The notes below the pieces were generated by a model. That model did not search any database. It had not been told where the DNA came from and saw only the letters and a list, made by a program, of their open reading frames with translations. From Spirochaetia bacterium (GTDB lineage Bacteria; Spirochaetota; Spirochaetia; PWKH01), in NCBI GenBank assembly GCA_007116075.1, contig SKJE01000098.1, forward strand, positions 1 through 42,253: a DNA stretch of 42,253 nucleotides, in the 5' to 3' direction. Below are positions 14,815 to 23,581 of the stretch, in pieces. Within the stretch, counting starts at the first letter, position 1. Each line of letters opens with the position of its first letter. Made by a program: the position numbers and the translations under genes.

Positions 14815-16548
14815 ATGGATATTGAACAGGTTACGAAACGTGCTCAGGAGTATGTGCAGCGGGAGACCCATGGTTTTTTCCGCTCCGATGTGCTCTCGGC
14901 TATTAATCGGGAGGATATTGAGGGGCTGACTGACCGGTTTTACCAGGAACTCACCTTTGGTACCGCAGGGATGCGGGGAGTAATCGGTGGAGGAAGTAAC
15001 CGGATGAATCCCCTGGCGGTGGCCCGGGTTACCGAGGGACTGGGACGGTATATAACAGGTCACCAGGAGGATGCTCTGGTGGTGATTGCCTATGATACCA
15101 GAAACTTCTCCCGTCTCTTTGCGGAGACCGCAGCCCAGGTGCTCTGCCGGGCGGGGTTGACGGTCCAGATGTTCGCAGATGTAGCACCGGTTCCCATACT
15201 CTCCTTTGCGGTGCGGCACCTGGGAGCCCAGGCGGGGATCACCATCACAGCAAGCCACAATCCTTCGGAATATAATGGATACAAGGTGTACTGGGCAGAC
15301 GGTGCACAGGTGACGCCACCTCACGATGAGGGAATTGTCACAGAGGTGGAGGCAGTGCGTGAATCCGGTGAACCTGTGGAGGGTATGCCCCTGAAGGAGG
15401 CCGAAGCCCTTGGACGGTTCAGCTGGGTTGACCAGCAGCTCCATGAGGACTACTACGCCATGGTGCGCTCGGTATCGATACGACCGGAACTGTTCTCCCG
15501 AAGAGAATCAACGCTTACGGTGGTCTTCACGCCCCTCCACGGAACCGGTCTCCATCCTGTCGAGCGGGTGCTCCGCGACCTGGGTGTATCGGTGATCACG
15601 GTGGATGAACAGCGCGATCCCGACGGTAATTTTCCCACAGTGAAAAACCCCAATCCGGAAGATCCCGATGCCATGTCCCTGGCACTCACCTACGGGGTAT
15701 CCAATGGTGCAGATATCATACTGGGGACTGATCCTGATGGTGACCGTCTCGGCATTGCCGTTCCCACAACCCCGGATAAAACTGGATACCGGCTGCTGAC
15801 GGGCAATCAGATAGCTGTGCTTCTGTGCGACTATATCTGCAGCGGCAGGAGGGAATCGGGCATGGACCAGCTGGTGACGGTAAAGAGTATCGTCACCACC
15901 GACCTCATGGAGAAGATCACCGAACACTACGGCGGACGATGTGTAAATGTTCTTACGGGATTCAAGTATATTGCCCAGGTAATAGAGCAGCTTGCATTCT
16001 CCGAAGAGCACTTCGTTTTCGGTGCTGAGGAGAGCTATGGTTACCTGGTGGAGCAGGATGTCCGGGACAAGGATGCGGTCAGTGCAGCCGCAATGGCGGT
16101 GGAGATGGCCCAGTACCACCTGAAGCGGGGGGTCAGCCTGCTCCAGCATCTTGAGGAGCTCTATGGGCAGTTCGGGTATCATCAGGAGCGGGTGCTTTCA
16201 CGGACCCTGCCGGGACAGAAGGGGCAGCAGCAGATATCCCGTCTCATGGATCACTTTCGCATGGATGTCACCGATGGGGTGGCCGGGTCCAGGGTGGTCT
16301 CACGGATGGATCTCCTACAGGAGGGCACAGGCCTTCCAAAAACCAATATGCTCATCTATCGTCTTGAAGAGGCCAGGAGCTTTATTCTCAGGCCCAGCGG
16401 TACTGAACCGAAGATAAAATGCTATCTCTTCTGCTCCAGCGGTGAAAAGGATCTTACCGCAGCCCGCAGGGAGGTGATGCGTCTGCTGGACCGGTATGAG
16501 GAGTTCTTTGACGACCAGCTGAGCCTTATTCGCTCGAGAACCGATTAA
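14815..16548 (+). CDS. Phosphoglucomutase/phosphomannomutase
   Basis: A 577-residue alpha-D-phosphohexomutase that interconverts hexose 1- and 6-phosphates. The phosphoserine loop TASHNPSEYNGYK has its catalytic Ser near residue 147. The metal loop GTDPDGDRLG, the sugar loop GAEESYGYLV and the C-terminal phosphate-binding loop RPSGTEPKIK are all intact. The length resembles the Bacillus PgcA type (about 580) rather than the roughly 460-residue ManB type. A frame-internal ATG at 14791 exists, but GAGGGGG precedes the ATG at 14815 at normal spacing. A TACAAT-like -10 is present at 14777-14782 without a good -35. The 3' end overlaps the convergent esterase gene by 23 bp. Confidence 0.93.
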   Translation: MDIEQVTKRAQEYVQRETHGFFRSDVLSAINREDIEGLTDRFYQELTFGTAGMRGVIGGGSNRMNPLAVARVTEGLGRYITGHQEDALVVIAYDTRNFSRLFAETAAQVLCRAGLTVQMFADVAPVPILSFAVRHLGAQAGITITASHNPSEYNGYKVYWADGAQVTPPHDEGIVTEVEAVRESGEPVEGMPLKEAEALGRFSWVDQQLHEDYYAMVRSVSIRPELFSRRESTLTVVFTPLHGTGLHPVERVLRDLGVSVITVDEQRDPDGNFPTVKNPNPEDPDAMSLALTYGVSNGADIILGTDPDGDRLGIAVPTTPDKTGYRLLTGNQIAVLLCDYICSGRRESGMDQLVTVKSIVTTDLMEKITEHYGGRCVNVLTGFKYIAQVIEQLAFSEEHFVFGAEESYGYLVEQDVRDKDAVSAAAMAVEMAQYHLKRGVSLLQHLEELYGQFGYHQERVLSRTLPGQKGQQQISRLMDHFRMDVTDGVAGSRVVSRMDLLQEGTGLPKTNMLIYRLEEARSFILRPSGTEPKIKCYLFCSSGEKDLTAARREVMRLLDRYEEFFDDQLSLIRSRTD

Positions 16549-17305
16549 ACCATGCGGTGATGTCCTCAGCGGCCCGCTGTTTTTCACAGTCATTGGTGAT
16601 CACATGGCCGCTGCGCTCATAGACAATGTGGCTGAATTCCTGGGATCCTAGACGCTTCTGGAGGAATTCCCCCGCCCTCTGGGAGATCACCTGGTCCCGT
16701 TTCGAGGTGAGCACCAGTGTCGGGGCGGTGACTCGCTTGAGCCGTGCATTGGTTTTTCTCTGGAGAGATGCAAGCTGTCCCACGGCACTGGGAAGCAACC
16801 AGCTCCAGTACTCATCCTCAAGGAAGCGGCCCTCCGGTGAGTGTTCTCCCTCAAACTGGTGTTCGAAGTCCTTGAGTTTCTTTGGTTGTATCAGCCGACC
16901 TGCCCAGGATGAGACGCTCAAGGGGACCTGCCTTGTGGTAAGCACCACAGGTGCTGCCAGGGCTAGGGCATCGCAGGGCTCCTCCTGGGCGAGCATAAGA
17001 GTGAGCAGTCCTCCCATGGAGAGCCCCGCCACAAAGACTTTATCACAGCAGCTGCGCAGATCGTAGTAGGCGTCCAGTACCCGCCGATACCAGTCCTTCC
17101 AGGTACAGCGAAGCAGGTCTGATCGTGAGGTGGCATGACCGGGCAGTCTGGGCACTGATACGCTCCAGCCCTGCCGATGAAGTGACTGGGCCAGGTAGTC
17201 CATCTCCCCCGGCCGTCCGGTATACCCGTGCACGGCAAGTACACCCTCGCTTCTCCCCCCCTGATAATACTTGGGAAGTCCCTCTATCTGCAGTGTATGT
17301 GTCAT
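16526..17305 (-). CDS. Alpha/beta-hydrolase, Est30-type carboxylesterase
   Basis: 259 residues with a complete hydrolase triad: oxyanion-hole HGYTG near residue 26, nucleophile elbow GLSMGG, acid in SKRDQVI and histidine in ERSGHVITND. The C-terminal motif and length resemble the Bacillus/Geobacillus Est30 monoacylglycerol lipase/carboxylesterase family, acting on short esters in the cytoplasm. The open frame extends 66 codons further upstream, but that part covers the divergent gene's start and promoter and has no family resemblance, so I start at the ATG at 17305. A TATAGT box 6 nt before this ATG suggests a very short or absent leader. Confidence 0.85.
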   Translation of the reverse strand: MTHTLQIEGLPKYYQGGRSEGVLAVHGYTGRPGEMDYLAQSLHRQGWSVSVPRLPGHATSRSDLLRCTWKDWYRRVLDAYYDLRSCCDKVFVAGLSMGGLLTLMLAQEEPCDALALAAPVVLTTRQVPLSVSSWAGRLIQPKKLKDFEHQFEGEHSPEGRFLEDEYWSWLLPSAVGQLASLQRKTNARLKRVTAPTLVLTSKRDQVISQRAGEFLQKRLGSQEFSHIVYERSGHVITNDCEKQRAAEDITAWFNRFSSE

Positions 17306-17321
17306 AGCTCTACTATACTGC

Positions 17322-17350
17322 TTGACACGGTAAAAATCCAGAAGTATGGT
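17322..17350 (+). promoter_or_regulatory. Sigma-70-type promoter with little or no leader
   Basis: TTGACA (17322-17327), a 17-bp spacer and TATGGT (17345-17350). The expected transcription start falls at about 17357, the A of the downstream ATG, and there is no Shine-Dalgarno, pointing to a leaderless mRNA. Confidence 0.6.
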
Positions 17351-17356
17351 GCTTTC

Positions 17357-18115
17357 ATGAAACGACTCTATCTGCTTTATCGTAGTATCTCCAGCCCGCT
17401 TCTGCTCCATCCCTTTGCCGAGAAGAAACAGCTGCTGCAGCTTCACCGCATGGACCTGGAGGGAGTGTATCCCCATGAACCGACTGAGGATGACCGGGTC
17501 CATATGCTCTACGGGCTCTATTCCCTTATTGATGCCGCTGTAGATACCTGGGTTCAGGAACTGAAGTACATCCCGAGACTGCTGGCAAGTGCCGTTGCAT
17601 TTCTCCTGGTTTACCTCTTCGCCGCCCTGGTTATCCGTATTCCCGTACCGCTTGTGGATGAACTGATCCTCTCATCCGCAGCTGCAGTTCTGGTATACCT
17701 CACCATCGCTCGGAAAAACACGAAAAGCGAGATTGCCACGAAGCGCCGCATTGAGCTCAAGGAATATGCGGATACCGTCACTGACCGCAGTGATGAGACC
17801 TTTGCTGTGCTGCAGGAACGTTTCAGCCAGCTTGAGTCCTTCCGACCCCTGGAACTTGCTGATATGATTTGCTCCCGCAGAGACTTTCCCGTTGAGCTGC
17901 CTTCAGGTACTGCGTCACAGGAGGTCTATTCGTGTCTTACCATAGCCCTGCGCAGGACCCGCCGGCTGCGTAGACTGATGCGTAGGATTGGCTCTGCAGA
18001 TGACCAGCGGCAGGAACGGCTCGCCGCAAGGCTCTTCCGCCTGGGCAGCAGCGGTAAGGTTGACCTTCCCCTGATCGCCCTGTACCGGCTGATGGAACTG
18101 AATCAGCAGAAATGA
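17357..18115 (+). CDS. Unknown protein with two membrane segments
   Basis: I do not recognise this 252-residue protein. After a basic N terminus (MKRLYLLYRS) and about 75 polar residues come two adjacent hydrophobic stretches (about 78-100 and 104-120: LLASAVAFLLVYLFAALVI and ELILSSAAAVLVYLTIA) forming a membrane hairpin. A charged C-terminal half of about 130 residues follows, with coiled-coil-like spacing and many Arg residues (ALRRTRRLRRLMRRIG). Both ends would face the cytoplasm. The frame extends upstream to 17228, but the promoter at 17322-17350 rules this out. It ends 20 bp before comEC and is probably cotranscribed with it. Confidence 0.7.
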   Translation: MKRLYLLYRSISSPLLLHPFAEKKQLLQLHRMDLEGVYPHEPTEDDRVHMLYGLYSLIDAAVDTWVQELKYIPRLLASAVAFLLVYLFAALVIRIPVPLVDELILSSAAAVLVYLTIARKNTKSEIATKRRIELKEYADTVTDRSDETFAVLQERFSQLESFRPLELADMICSRRDFPVELPSGTASQEVYSCLTIALRRTRRLRRLMRRIGSADDQRQERLAARLFRLGSSGKVDLPLIALYRLMELNQQK

Positions 18116-18135
18116 CTCTGTGCTCCTGATGGAGT

Positions 18136-19596
18136 ATGACACCTCGAAATCTCTCAATACTGCTCACTATTCCGGTGCTCCTCTTGTGTATTGTAAAGCC
18201 TGAAAGCATCTTCCCGGTGATCGGACTCTCCTCACTCATCCTGGTGGTCCCAATCCCTCCGGCCAGGAGGATCCTGCTGCTTACCGCCCTGGGGTGCGCC
18301 TGCTGGGCTGCCCCAGGGCAGCATGAAGCGGTTCCCGGCATCGTGCTGGAGGAGGGCGAGGTTGTGAGCATAGGGTGTACGGTCCGGGAGGCACCGGTGA
18401 GGATGGACTATCTGACCGGAAGTATACAGGCGGATCTTATAGAAGTGTCTAGAAACTGCGGCTGCAGCAGCAGCGCCGACGGGACGGTGATGCTCTATGT
18501 TGACTGGCGGGATCTGCCTTCGGGACTCTCGAAAGGATGGATGATGCGTCTGCCCGCACGATATATCAACGGCAGGTGGTACCCGGCAGGAGATGTGGCC
18601 TTTGAACCCCCCGAAGGGACGCTGGTGAGTTCGTTTCAAGAGTGGAGAAGGAGTATGCAGGACAGGCTCCTTGAAGGGATCACAGACCTGCCCTGGGAGG
18701 CCCAGCAGCTCGCCGGGGCTCTGATTCTGGGTATTCCCATACAGCGCTGGGGGGGACTCTTTGAGCTGAGCAGGAAATCGGGTACCGCCCATGTAATGGC
18801 CCTCTCAGGGCTCCACGCCGGGGTGATTGCCTCTATGGCTGTACTGGTGCTGAGACCACTGACAGGCAGGCGGTTCAGCCGGTGGGGAGCCATGGTGCTG
18901 TTAGTACTCTTTTTGCTCATCGTCGGGCCCAGGGAGAGCTTGATCCGTTCGGTACTGATGTTCTGGCTCTACACCATGACCCGTCACAGAGGCCTGGATC
19001 TGCTGTCCTTGTCTGCTCTGGTGCAGCTGATTATCCGTCCGGGGGACGCCTCCTCATTGGGATTCTTGCTCTCCTACAGCGCTCTGGGAGGGATTCTTGC
19101 AGGTACCTCCCACTGCTCAGACTATCTGCCCTGGCAGATACCTCCAATGATGCGCAGCATGCTGGCAATGAATATCTGTGCGTTCTTCTCAGCAGCCCCG
19201 GTGCTCATGGTTCATGGTCTTCCCGTCAGGACCGGAGGCCTGATTGTAAGCATACCGTCAATTCTGCTGGTGACACTGTATATCTGGGGAACACTGTGCT
19301 TCCTGCTCGGTGCATCTGAAAGAGTGCTCCCGGTGCTGCTTCAGGAATGCGCCCTCCTGCTGGAGCGGCTTTGGACCTGGGGTGCAGAACTGCCCGATGG
19401 GTCGGCAGGGGTTCCCTTGATAGGGGCGGGCGTCTTGACCATCCTATTGATCCTCCAGTATCGTAGCCGGAGGAGTAGTCATGGAGAAACAGTATCTAGA
19501 GAGCCTCTACAATTCCCCCGTTTTGATCAAGGATCTACTGAAGATGCGGGGGCTTCATGTGACCAAGCAGTTCGGTCAGAATTTTCTCATCAATGA
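18136..19596 (+). CDS. comEC: ComEC/Rec2-type competence membrane protein
   Basis: A 486-residue inner-membrane protein of the ComEC family, the channel for single-stranded DNA during natural transformation. An N-terminal DUF4131-like portion (about 1-170) precedes the Competence domain, recognised by SGTAHVMALSGLHAGVIASM at about 216-235 and GPRESLIRSVLMFWLYTMTRHRGL. The C-terminal metallo-beta-lactamase domain of long ComEC is absent, as in many short versions. The only SD-like GGAG lies 1 nt from the ATG, so the exact start is uncertain. Its last 38 codons overlap rsmA by 116 nt in another frame, and this C-terminal tail is polar and unlike the family. Confidence 0.85.
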   Translation: MTPRNLSILLTIPVLLLCIVKPESIFPVIGLSSLILVVPIPPARRILLLTALGCACWAAPGQHEAVPGIVLEEGEVVSIGCTVREAPVRMDYLTGSIQADLIEVSRNCGCSSSADGTVMLYVDWRDLPSGLSKGWMMRLPARYINGRWYPAGDVAFEPPEGTLVSSFQEWRRSMQDRLLEGITDLPWEAQQLAGALILGIPIQRWGGLFELSRKSGTAHVMALSGLHAGVIASMAVLVLRPLTGRRFSRWGAMVLLVLFLLIVGPRESLIRSVLMFWLYTMTRHRGLDLLSLSALVQLIIRPGDASSLGFLLSYSALGGILAGTSHCSDYLPWQIPPMMRSMLAMNICAFFSAAPVLMVHGLPVRTGGLIVSIPSILLVTLYIWGTLCFLLGASERVLPVLLQECALLLERLWTWGAELPDGSAGVPLIGAGVLTILLILQYRSRRSSHGETVSREPLQFPRFDQGSTEDAGASCDQAVRSEFSHQ

Positions 19597-20368
19597 GGAT
19601 GACCGCAGAGCGATTGTTGATGAGCTTAACCTTACCGAGGATATGTCGGTCTGGGAAATCGGACCCGGAATCGGGGCAATGACCCATCTTGCCCTGGTTA
19701 CGGGAGCCCGGGTGACCGCCTTTGAGATAGACCACGGTTTTTGTGACCTGCTGCGGGATCTGTTTGCAGACTTCACACACTTTGACCTTATCGAAGGAGA
19801 CGTGCTTAAGACGTGGCCGAAGGCAGCCGAATCGCGTCCCATGCCGGACAGGCTCTTCGGCAATCTTCCCTATAATATAGGGTCCTTGGCCATTGCCAGG
19901 TTTATTGAACAGGAATTTCTTCCTGAGAAGATGGTATTTACCCTCCAGAGGGAGGTTGCCCTGCGGCTCGGCGAAGATCCGGGCAGCAAGCTCTATTCAT
20001 CATTTACTCTTCTGTGCGGTCTCGACTACGAGGTGACCCGCAGTAGAGATATCGGGAGGGAATCCTTTTTTCCCCGTCCGGATGTGGTATCCTCTGTGGT
20101 CCGGTTCCAGCGGAGATCAGGTCTCCGGGTTACGGGGGAGCAGCGGAGGATCTATCTGCTGCTTATCAGGGAGCTCTTCGCCTCCAGGCGAAAGACTATC
20201 AGGAATAATCTCAAGCAGGGTAGCCTGCGCCAGCAATATGAACTGGAAGAGATGCTGGAAGTATTTCATTCCCTGGGGATACCGGAGGCACGAAGAGGTG
20301 AGACCATAGACAGGGAGGAGATGCTTGAGGCAGCCCGCCTGATAGGTGAACTGCCCCAAAACATGTAG
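19481..20368 (+). CDS. rsmA: 16S rRNA dimethyladenosine transferase
   Basis: 295 residues. Dimethylates A1518 and A1519 in the 3' hairpin of 16S rRNA during small-subunit maturation. Signatures: QFGQNFLINED (about 30-40), SAM-binding WEIGPGIGAMT, and NLPYNIG as the catalytic NLPY motif. The C-terminal helical region (LIRELFASRRKTIRNNLKQG) is typical of KsgA. The ATG is preceded by CGGAGGAG at good spacing. Although it lies inside the 3' end of comEC, the N-terminal residues fit the family, so the overlap looks real. The stop is 5 bp from that of the convergent pta gene. Confidence 0.95.
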   Translation: MEKQYLESLYNSPVLIKDLLKMRGLHVTKQFGQNFLINEDDRRAIVDELNLTEDMSVWEIGPGIGAMTHLALVTGARVTAFEIDHGFCDLLRDLFADFTHFDLIEGDVLKTWPKAAESRPMPDRLFGNLPYNIGSLAIARFIEQEFLPEKMVFTLQREVALRLGEDPGSKLYSSFTLLCGLDYEVTRSRDIGRESFFPRPDVVSSVVRFQRRSGLRVTGEQRRIYLLLIRELFASRRKTIRNNLKQGSLRQQYELEEMLEVFHSLGIPEARRGETIDREEMLEAARLIGELPQNM

Positions 20369-20373
20369 TTAGA

Positions 20374-21372
20374 TTACCCTTCCACCTGGGCGAGGGTCAT
20401 GGCGGATGTGATGACGATGTCATCAATGCTGCAGCCCCGGGAAAGATCGCTCACCGGTTTTGCAAAACCCTGCAGAACCGGTCCGTACGCCTCGGCTCCC
20501 GCCAGGCGCTGCACCAGTTTATACCCGATATTACCGGACTGCAGTTCAGGAAAGACGAGCACATTGGCCCGCCCTGCCACCGGTGAATCCGGTGCCTTCT
20601 TGGATCCCACGCTTCCTACGATTGCCGCATCAAGCTGCATTTCCCCGTCAATAAGCAGATCCGGCCGTTTTTCCTGTGCAATGGCAGTTGCCTGGATTAC
20701 CTTGTCGACGCTGGCATGCTGGGCGGATCCCTTGGTTGAAAAGGAGAGCATGGCCGTTGCGGGCTCTGTTTCTAAAAACACGCTGCATGAATCTGATGAT
20801 GCAATGGCGATTTCTGCAAGCTGTTCAGCTGTGGGGTCGGGGATGGTAGCGCAGTCGGCGAAGATGAAACTTCCGGAGGCGCCGAATTCCCGCTTGTCGG
20901 TGATCATGACAAAGCAGGATGAGGCGAACTTGGTGCCCGGCTTGGTCTTAATGATGGTAAAGGCCGCCACAAGCACATTACCGGTTGAGTTCTCTGCCCC
21001 GGCCACCATGGCATCACTGTCTCCGAGACGCACCATCATTGAACCCCATTTCAGCGGATCCGCAATCTGCTCATAGGCATCGGATTCACTTAAGCCCTTA
21101 TGCTTACGCAGTTCATAGTACTCCCTGGCGTAGCTGCTGCGCAGTTCGCTGGATGCCGGATTAAGTATGGTGATACCCTCCAGGGATGTGCCGGATTTTG
21201 CGGCACATTGGGCCACTGCTTCGGGGGTGCCGAGAAGCACCACTTCCCTAGCCAGCTGCTGGTCCATGATCAGCCGGGATGCCTTGAGTGTACGTTCCTC
21301 AGTTCCCTCCGGCAGTACCAGCCGTTTCTGCATACTCTTCGCTTTCGCTTTCATTTTTTCTGAAAATGTCAT
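20374..21372 (-). CDS. pta: Phosphate acetyltransferase
   Basis: 332 residues, the short PTA_PTB-domain form. Converts acetyl-CoA and phosphate to acetyl phosphate, feeding acetate kinase for ATP in fermentation. Family motifs: [15 protein letters not shown] near the N terminus, [34 protein letters not shown], and [46 protein letters not shown] close to the C terminus. The ATG at 21372 has a GGAG 8 nt upstream; a GTG two codons earlier is too close to it. No acetate kinase gene adjoins it. Confidence 0.95.
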   Translation of the reverse strand: MTFSEKMKAKAKSMQKRLVLPEGTEERTLKASRLIMDQQLAREVVLLGTPEAVAQCAAKSGTSLEGITILNPASSELRSSYAREYYELRKHKGLSESDAYEQIADPLKWGSMMVRLGDSDAMVAGAENSTGNVLVAAFTIIKTKPGTKFASSCFVMITDKREFGASGSFIFADCATIPDPTAEQLAEIAIASSDSCSVFLETEPATAMLSFSTKGSAQHASVDKVIQATAIAQEKRPDLLIDGEMQLDAAIVGSVGSKKAPDSPVAGRANVLVFPELQSGNIGYKLVQRLAGAEAYGPVLQGFAKPVSDLSRGCSIDDIVITSAMTLAQVEG

Positions 21373-21458
21373 GATCACAACTCCGTTTATTGGTTATTCA
21401 TCGAATGCTCTTACCAAGGACTGTACCATACCTCCAATTTTTGATAAATAGAGAAGAT

Positions 21459-22202
21459 ATGAACACAAGCAAGAAGATCGGGGTATACGGACTCGGGAGA
21501 TTCGGCCGTTACTGGGCAGACCTGCTCAGCCAGCAGTTCACCGTCATTGGGTATAATAGGACCAGCAGACCGGTAGAGGGAATCACCCTGGCTGAACGAG
21601 AAGAGGTGCTGGGCTGTGATGCCCTTTTTTTCTGCGTCTCCATCTCATCCTTTGAGGAGGTGCTCACCTCCTGCGCCGATGATATTGGGGAGCACACGGT
21701 GGTCTTTGATACCTGCTCGGTGAAAAGCTATCCAGCACAGCTGATGCAGCGGCTTCTGCCTGAAGGTACTGAAATGATTGCCACCCACCCGATGTTCGGT
21801 CCAGACTCCGGAAAGCATGGCACCGCCGGACTCCCCCTGGTCTTTTCCCCCCTGCGCTGCAGTCGGGAGACCGCCTCCTACTGGAGGGATTATTTTAACC
21901 TCCTGGAACTGCGGGTGCTTGAGATGACCCCCGAGGAACATGACCGGGAGGCGGCGGTGACCCAGGGCATCACCCACGTAATCGGTCGGGTGCTCGGGGA
22001 GCTGGATCTCCAGCCGAGCCCGATTGCCACGCTTGGATACCACAAAATCCTGGAGGTGGTGGAGCAGACCTGCAATGATCCATTTCAGCTGTTTATGGAT
22101 CTGCAGCACTACAATCCCTATACACATTCCATGCGGCTGCAGCTCAAGGAATCCCTTGACCGGGTGATGCAGGATCTGGAACGGGCGGATACCCAGATAT
22201 GA
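21459..22202 (+). CDS. tyrA: Prephenate dehydrogenase family protein
   Basis: A 247-residue NAD(P)-dependent dehydrogenase with the Rossmann motif GVYGLGRFGRYW at residues 8-19, VVFDTCSVKS, and the prephenate-dehydrogenase signature MIATHPMFGPDSGKHG. The C-terminal dimerisation helices follow (EEHDREAAVTQGITHVIGRVL). It would convert prephenate or arogenate towards tyrosine. It is shorter than Bacillus TyrA because there is no ACT domain. The open frame starts 69 nt earlier, but the ATG at 21459 begins the homologous part; the RBS (GAGAAG) is modest. Its stop overlaps the mtaB start by 4 nt. Confidence 0.88.
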   Translation: MNTSKKIGVYGLGRFGRYWADLLSQQFTVIGYNRTSRPVEGITLAEREEVLGCDALFFCVSISSFEEVLTSCADDIGEHTVVFDTCSVKSYPAQLMQRLLPEGTEMIATHPMFGPDSGKHGTAGLPLVFSPLRCSRETASYWRDYFNLLELRVLEMTPEEHDREAAVTQGITHVIGRVLGELDLQPSPIATLGYHKILEVVEQTCNDPFQLFMDLQHYNPYTHSMRLQLKESLDRVMQDLERADTQI

Positions 22203-23539
22203 TCAGGGTAGCCCTCTACACCCTCGGATGCAAGCTTAATCAGGTGGAAAGCGAGGGGATAGCCGATGCCTTCCGCAGGATGGGTTTTCAGCCGGTCAGT
22301 CCCGCAGAAGAGGCGGAGCTCTATGTGGTGAATACCTGTACCGTCACTTCCAAGGCCGAGCAGAAGGCGCGCAGGATGATCAGAAAGTTCTCCTCCCGGG
22401 ACAGCGGCCCGGTAGTGCTGGTCACCGGCTGCTATGCCCAGCTCGAGGGGGATCTGCTGGACAAACTGGCGGATAGACTTATACTGCTTCCCCTGGACAG
22501 AAAGGCATCCCTTGTTGATCTGCCGGAGTATCTGTCCGGACGGATGGAGGAGGGGATGTCTCTTCCTGAGGCAATCCGGCTGTTTCTCCATGACAAACAG
22601 TCCCGGGAGGGGCTCTCCCCCTTTGCCTATGAACCGGACCAGTTCACCTTTCACGCCCGGGCTTTTTTAAAGATTGAGGACGGGTGTGACAACCGCTGCA
22701 GCTACTGCAGGGTTAGGATTGCCCGGGGGCCTGCGGTGAGTCTTGATGCTGACATCGTACTGAGCCGCGCCGCTGCTCTGGAAGCGAGGGGGTATCAGGA
22801 AATTGTTCTTACCGGGGTGAATATTTCCGCATACCGCTGGCAGGATATCGGCCTGGCGGAACTCGTACACCGGCTGGATCGGGTGCTTCAGCATACCAGG
22901 ATCCGCCTCTCATCTATTGAGCCTGATATGCTCACCAATGACATGATCTCTGCAATCGCCCTGCCTCGGGTGCAGCCCCATCTTCATCTGCCGATCCAGA
23001 CCGGGAGTGATGACCTGGTGAAACTCATCGGCAGAAGCTATCGGGCAGAGGAGGTACTGCACTCGATTGAACGGATCCGTAGTCTCAAGGGGGACCTGTT
23101 TCTCGCCGCAGATATGATCACCGGCCTTCCCGGGGAGGATGAGTCTCGGTTCGAGGAGACACTCAGCCTGGTGAACCGGGGTGATTTCTCCCATATCCAC
23201 GTCTTTCCCTATTCTCCCAGGCCGGGTACGGAGCTCTACGGTGCACCGAATCCTGTTGCGGAGTACCTGCGGGACCAGCGGGCAGCCAGACTTCGGGTGC
23301 TCTCCCGGGAGGGGTATCTCAGGTATCTCCAGAGACAGGAAGGGAGAAGCTTCTGGGCAGTGGCTGAGCAGCAGCTGCAGCTTGCCGACGGGCCCTGCTG
23401 GAGCCTTTTGACGGAGAACTATATCCACTGCAGAACCCTTGGTGATCAGCACTTGACCAAGGGCGAAGCACTTACGGTCACCCTGGAGACCAGTGGTGAG
23501 AGTGCCGTGGCAGTGATTGAACATCGACACCGATCATGA
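22199..23539 (+). CDS. mtaB: tRNA t6A37 methylthiotransferase
   Basis: A 446-residue radical-SAM methylthiotransferase predicted to convert t6A37 to ms2t6A37 in tRNAs. Domain order: UPF0004 N-terminal domain with the first cluster cysteines (TLGCKLNQVESEG, NTCTVTSKAEQKARR and VTGCYAQ), radical-SAM core with CDNRCSYCRVRIARG (C-x3-C-x2-C), then a C-terminal TRAM-like segment. The KLNQ-E and NTCTVT forms separate MtaB from MiaB and RimO. ATGA overlap with tyrA implies translational coupling. Confidence 0.92.
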   Translation: MIRVALYTLGCKLNQVESEGIADAFRRMGFQPVSPAEEAELYVVNTCTVTSKAEQKARRMIRKFSSRDSGPVVLVTGCYAQLEGDLLDKLADRLILLPLDRKASLVDLPEYLSGRMEEGMSLPEAIRLFLHDKQSREGLSPFAYEPDQFTFHARAFLKIEDGCDNRCSYCRVRIARGPAVSLDADIVLSRAAALEARGYQEIVLTGVNISAYRWQDIGLAELVHRLDRVLQHTRIRLSSIEPDMLTNDMISAIALPRVQPHLHLPIQTGSDDLVKLIGRSYRAEEVLHSIERIRSLKGDLFLAADMITGLPGEDESRFEETLSLVNRGDFSHIHVFPYSPRPGTELYGAPNPVAEYLRDQRAARLRVLSREGYLRYLQRQEGRSFWAVAEQQLQLADGPCWSLLTENYIHCRTLGDQHLTKGEALTVTLETSGESAVAVIEHRHRS

Positions 23540-23581
23540 TACTCTTTCTTCCATCATCCGAGGCGCAATAAGGATTTACCC

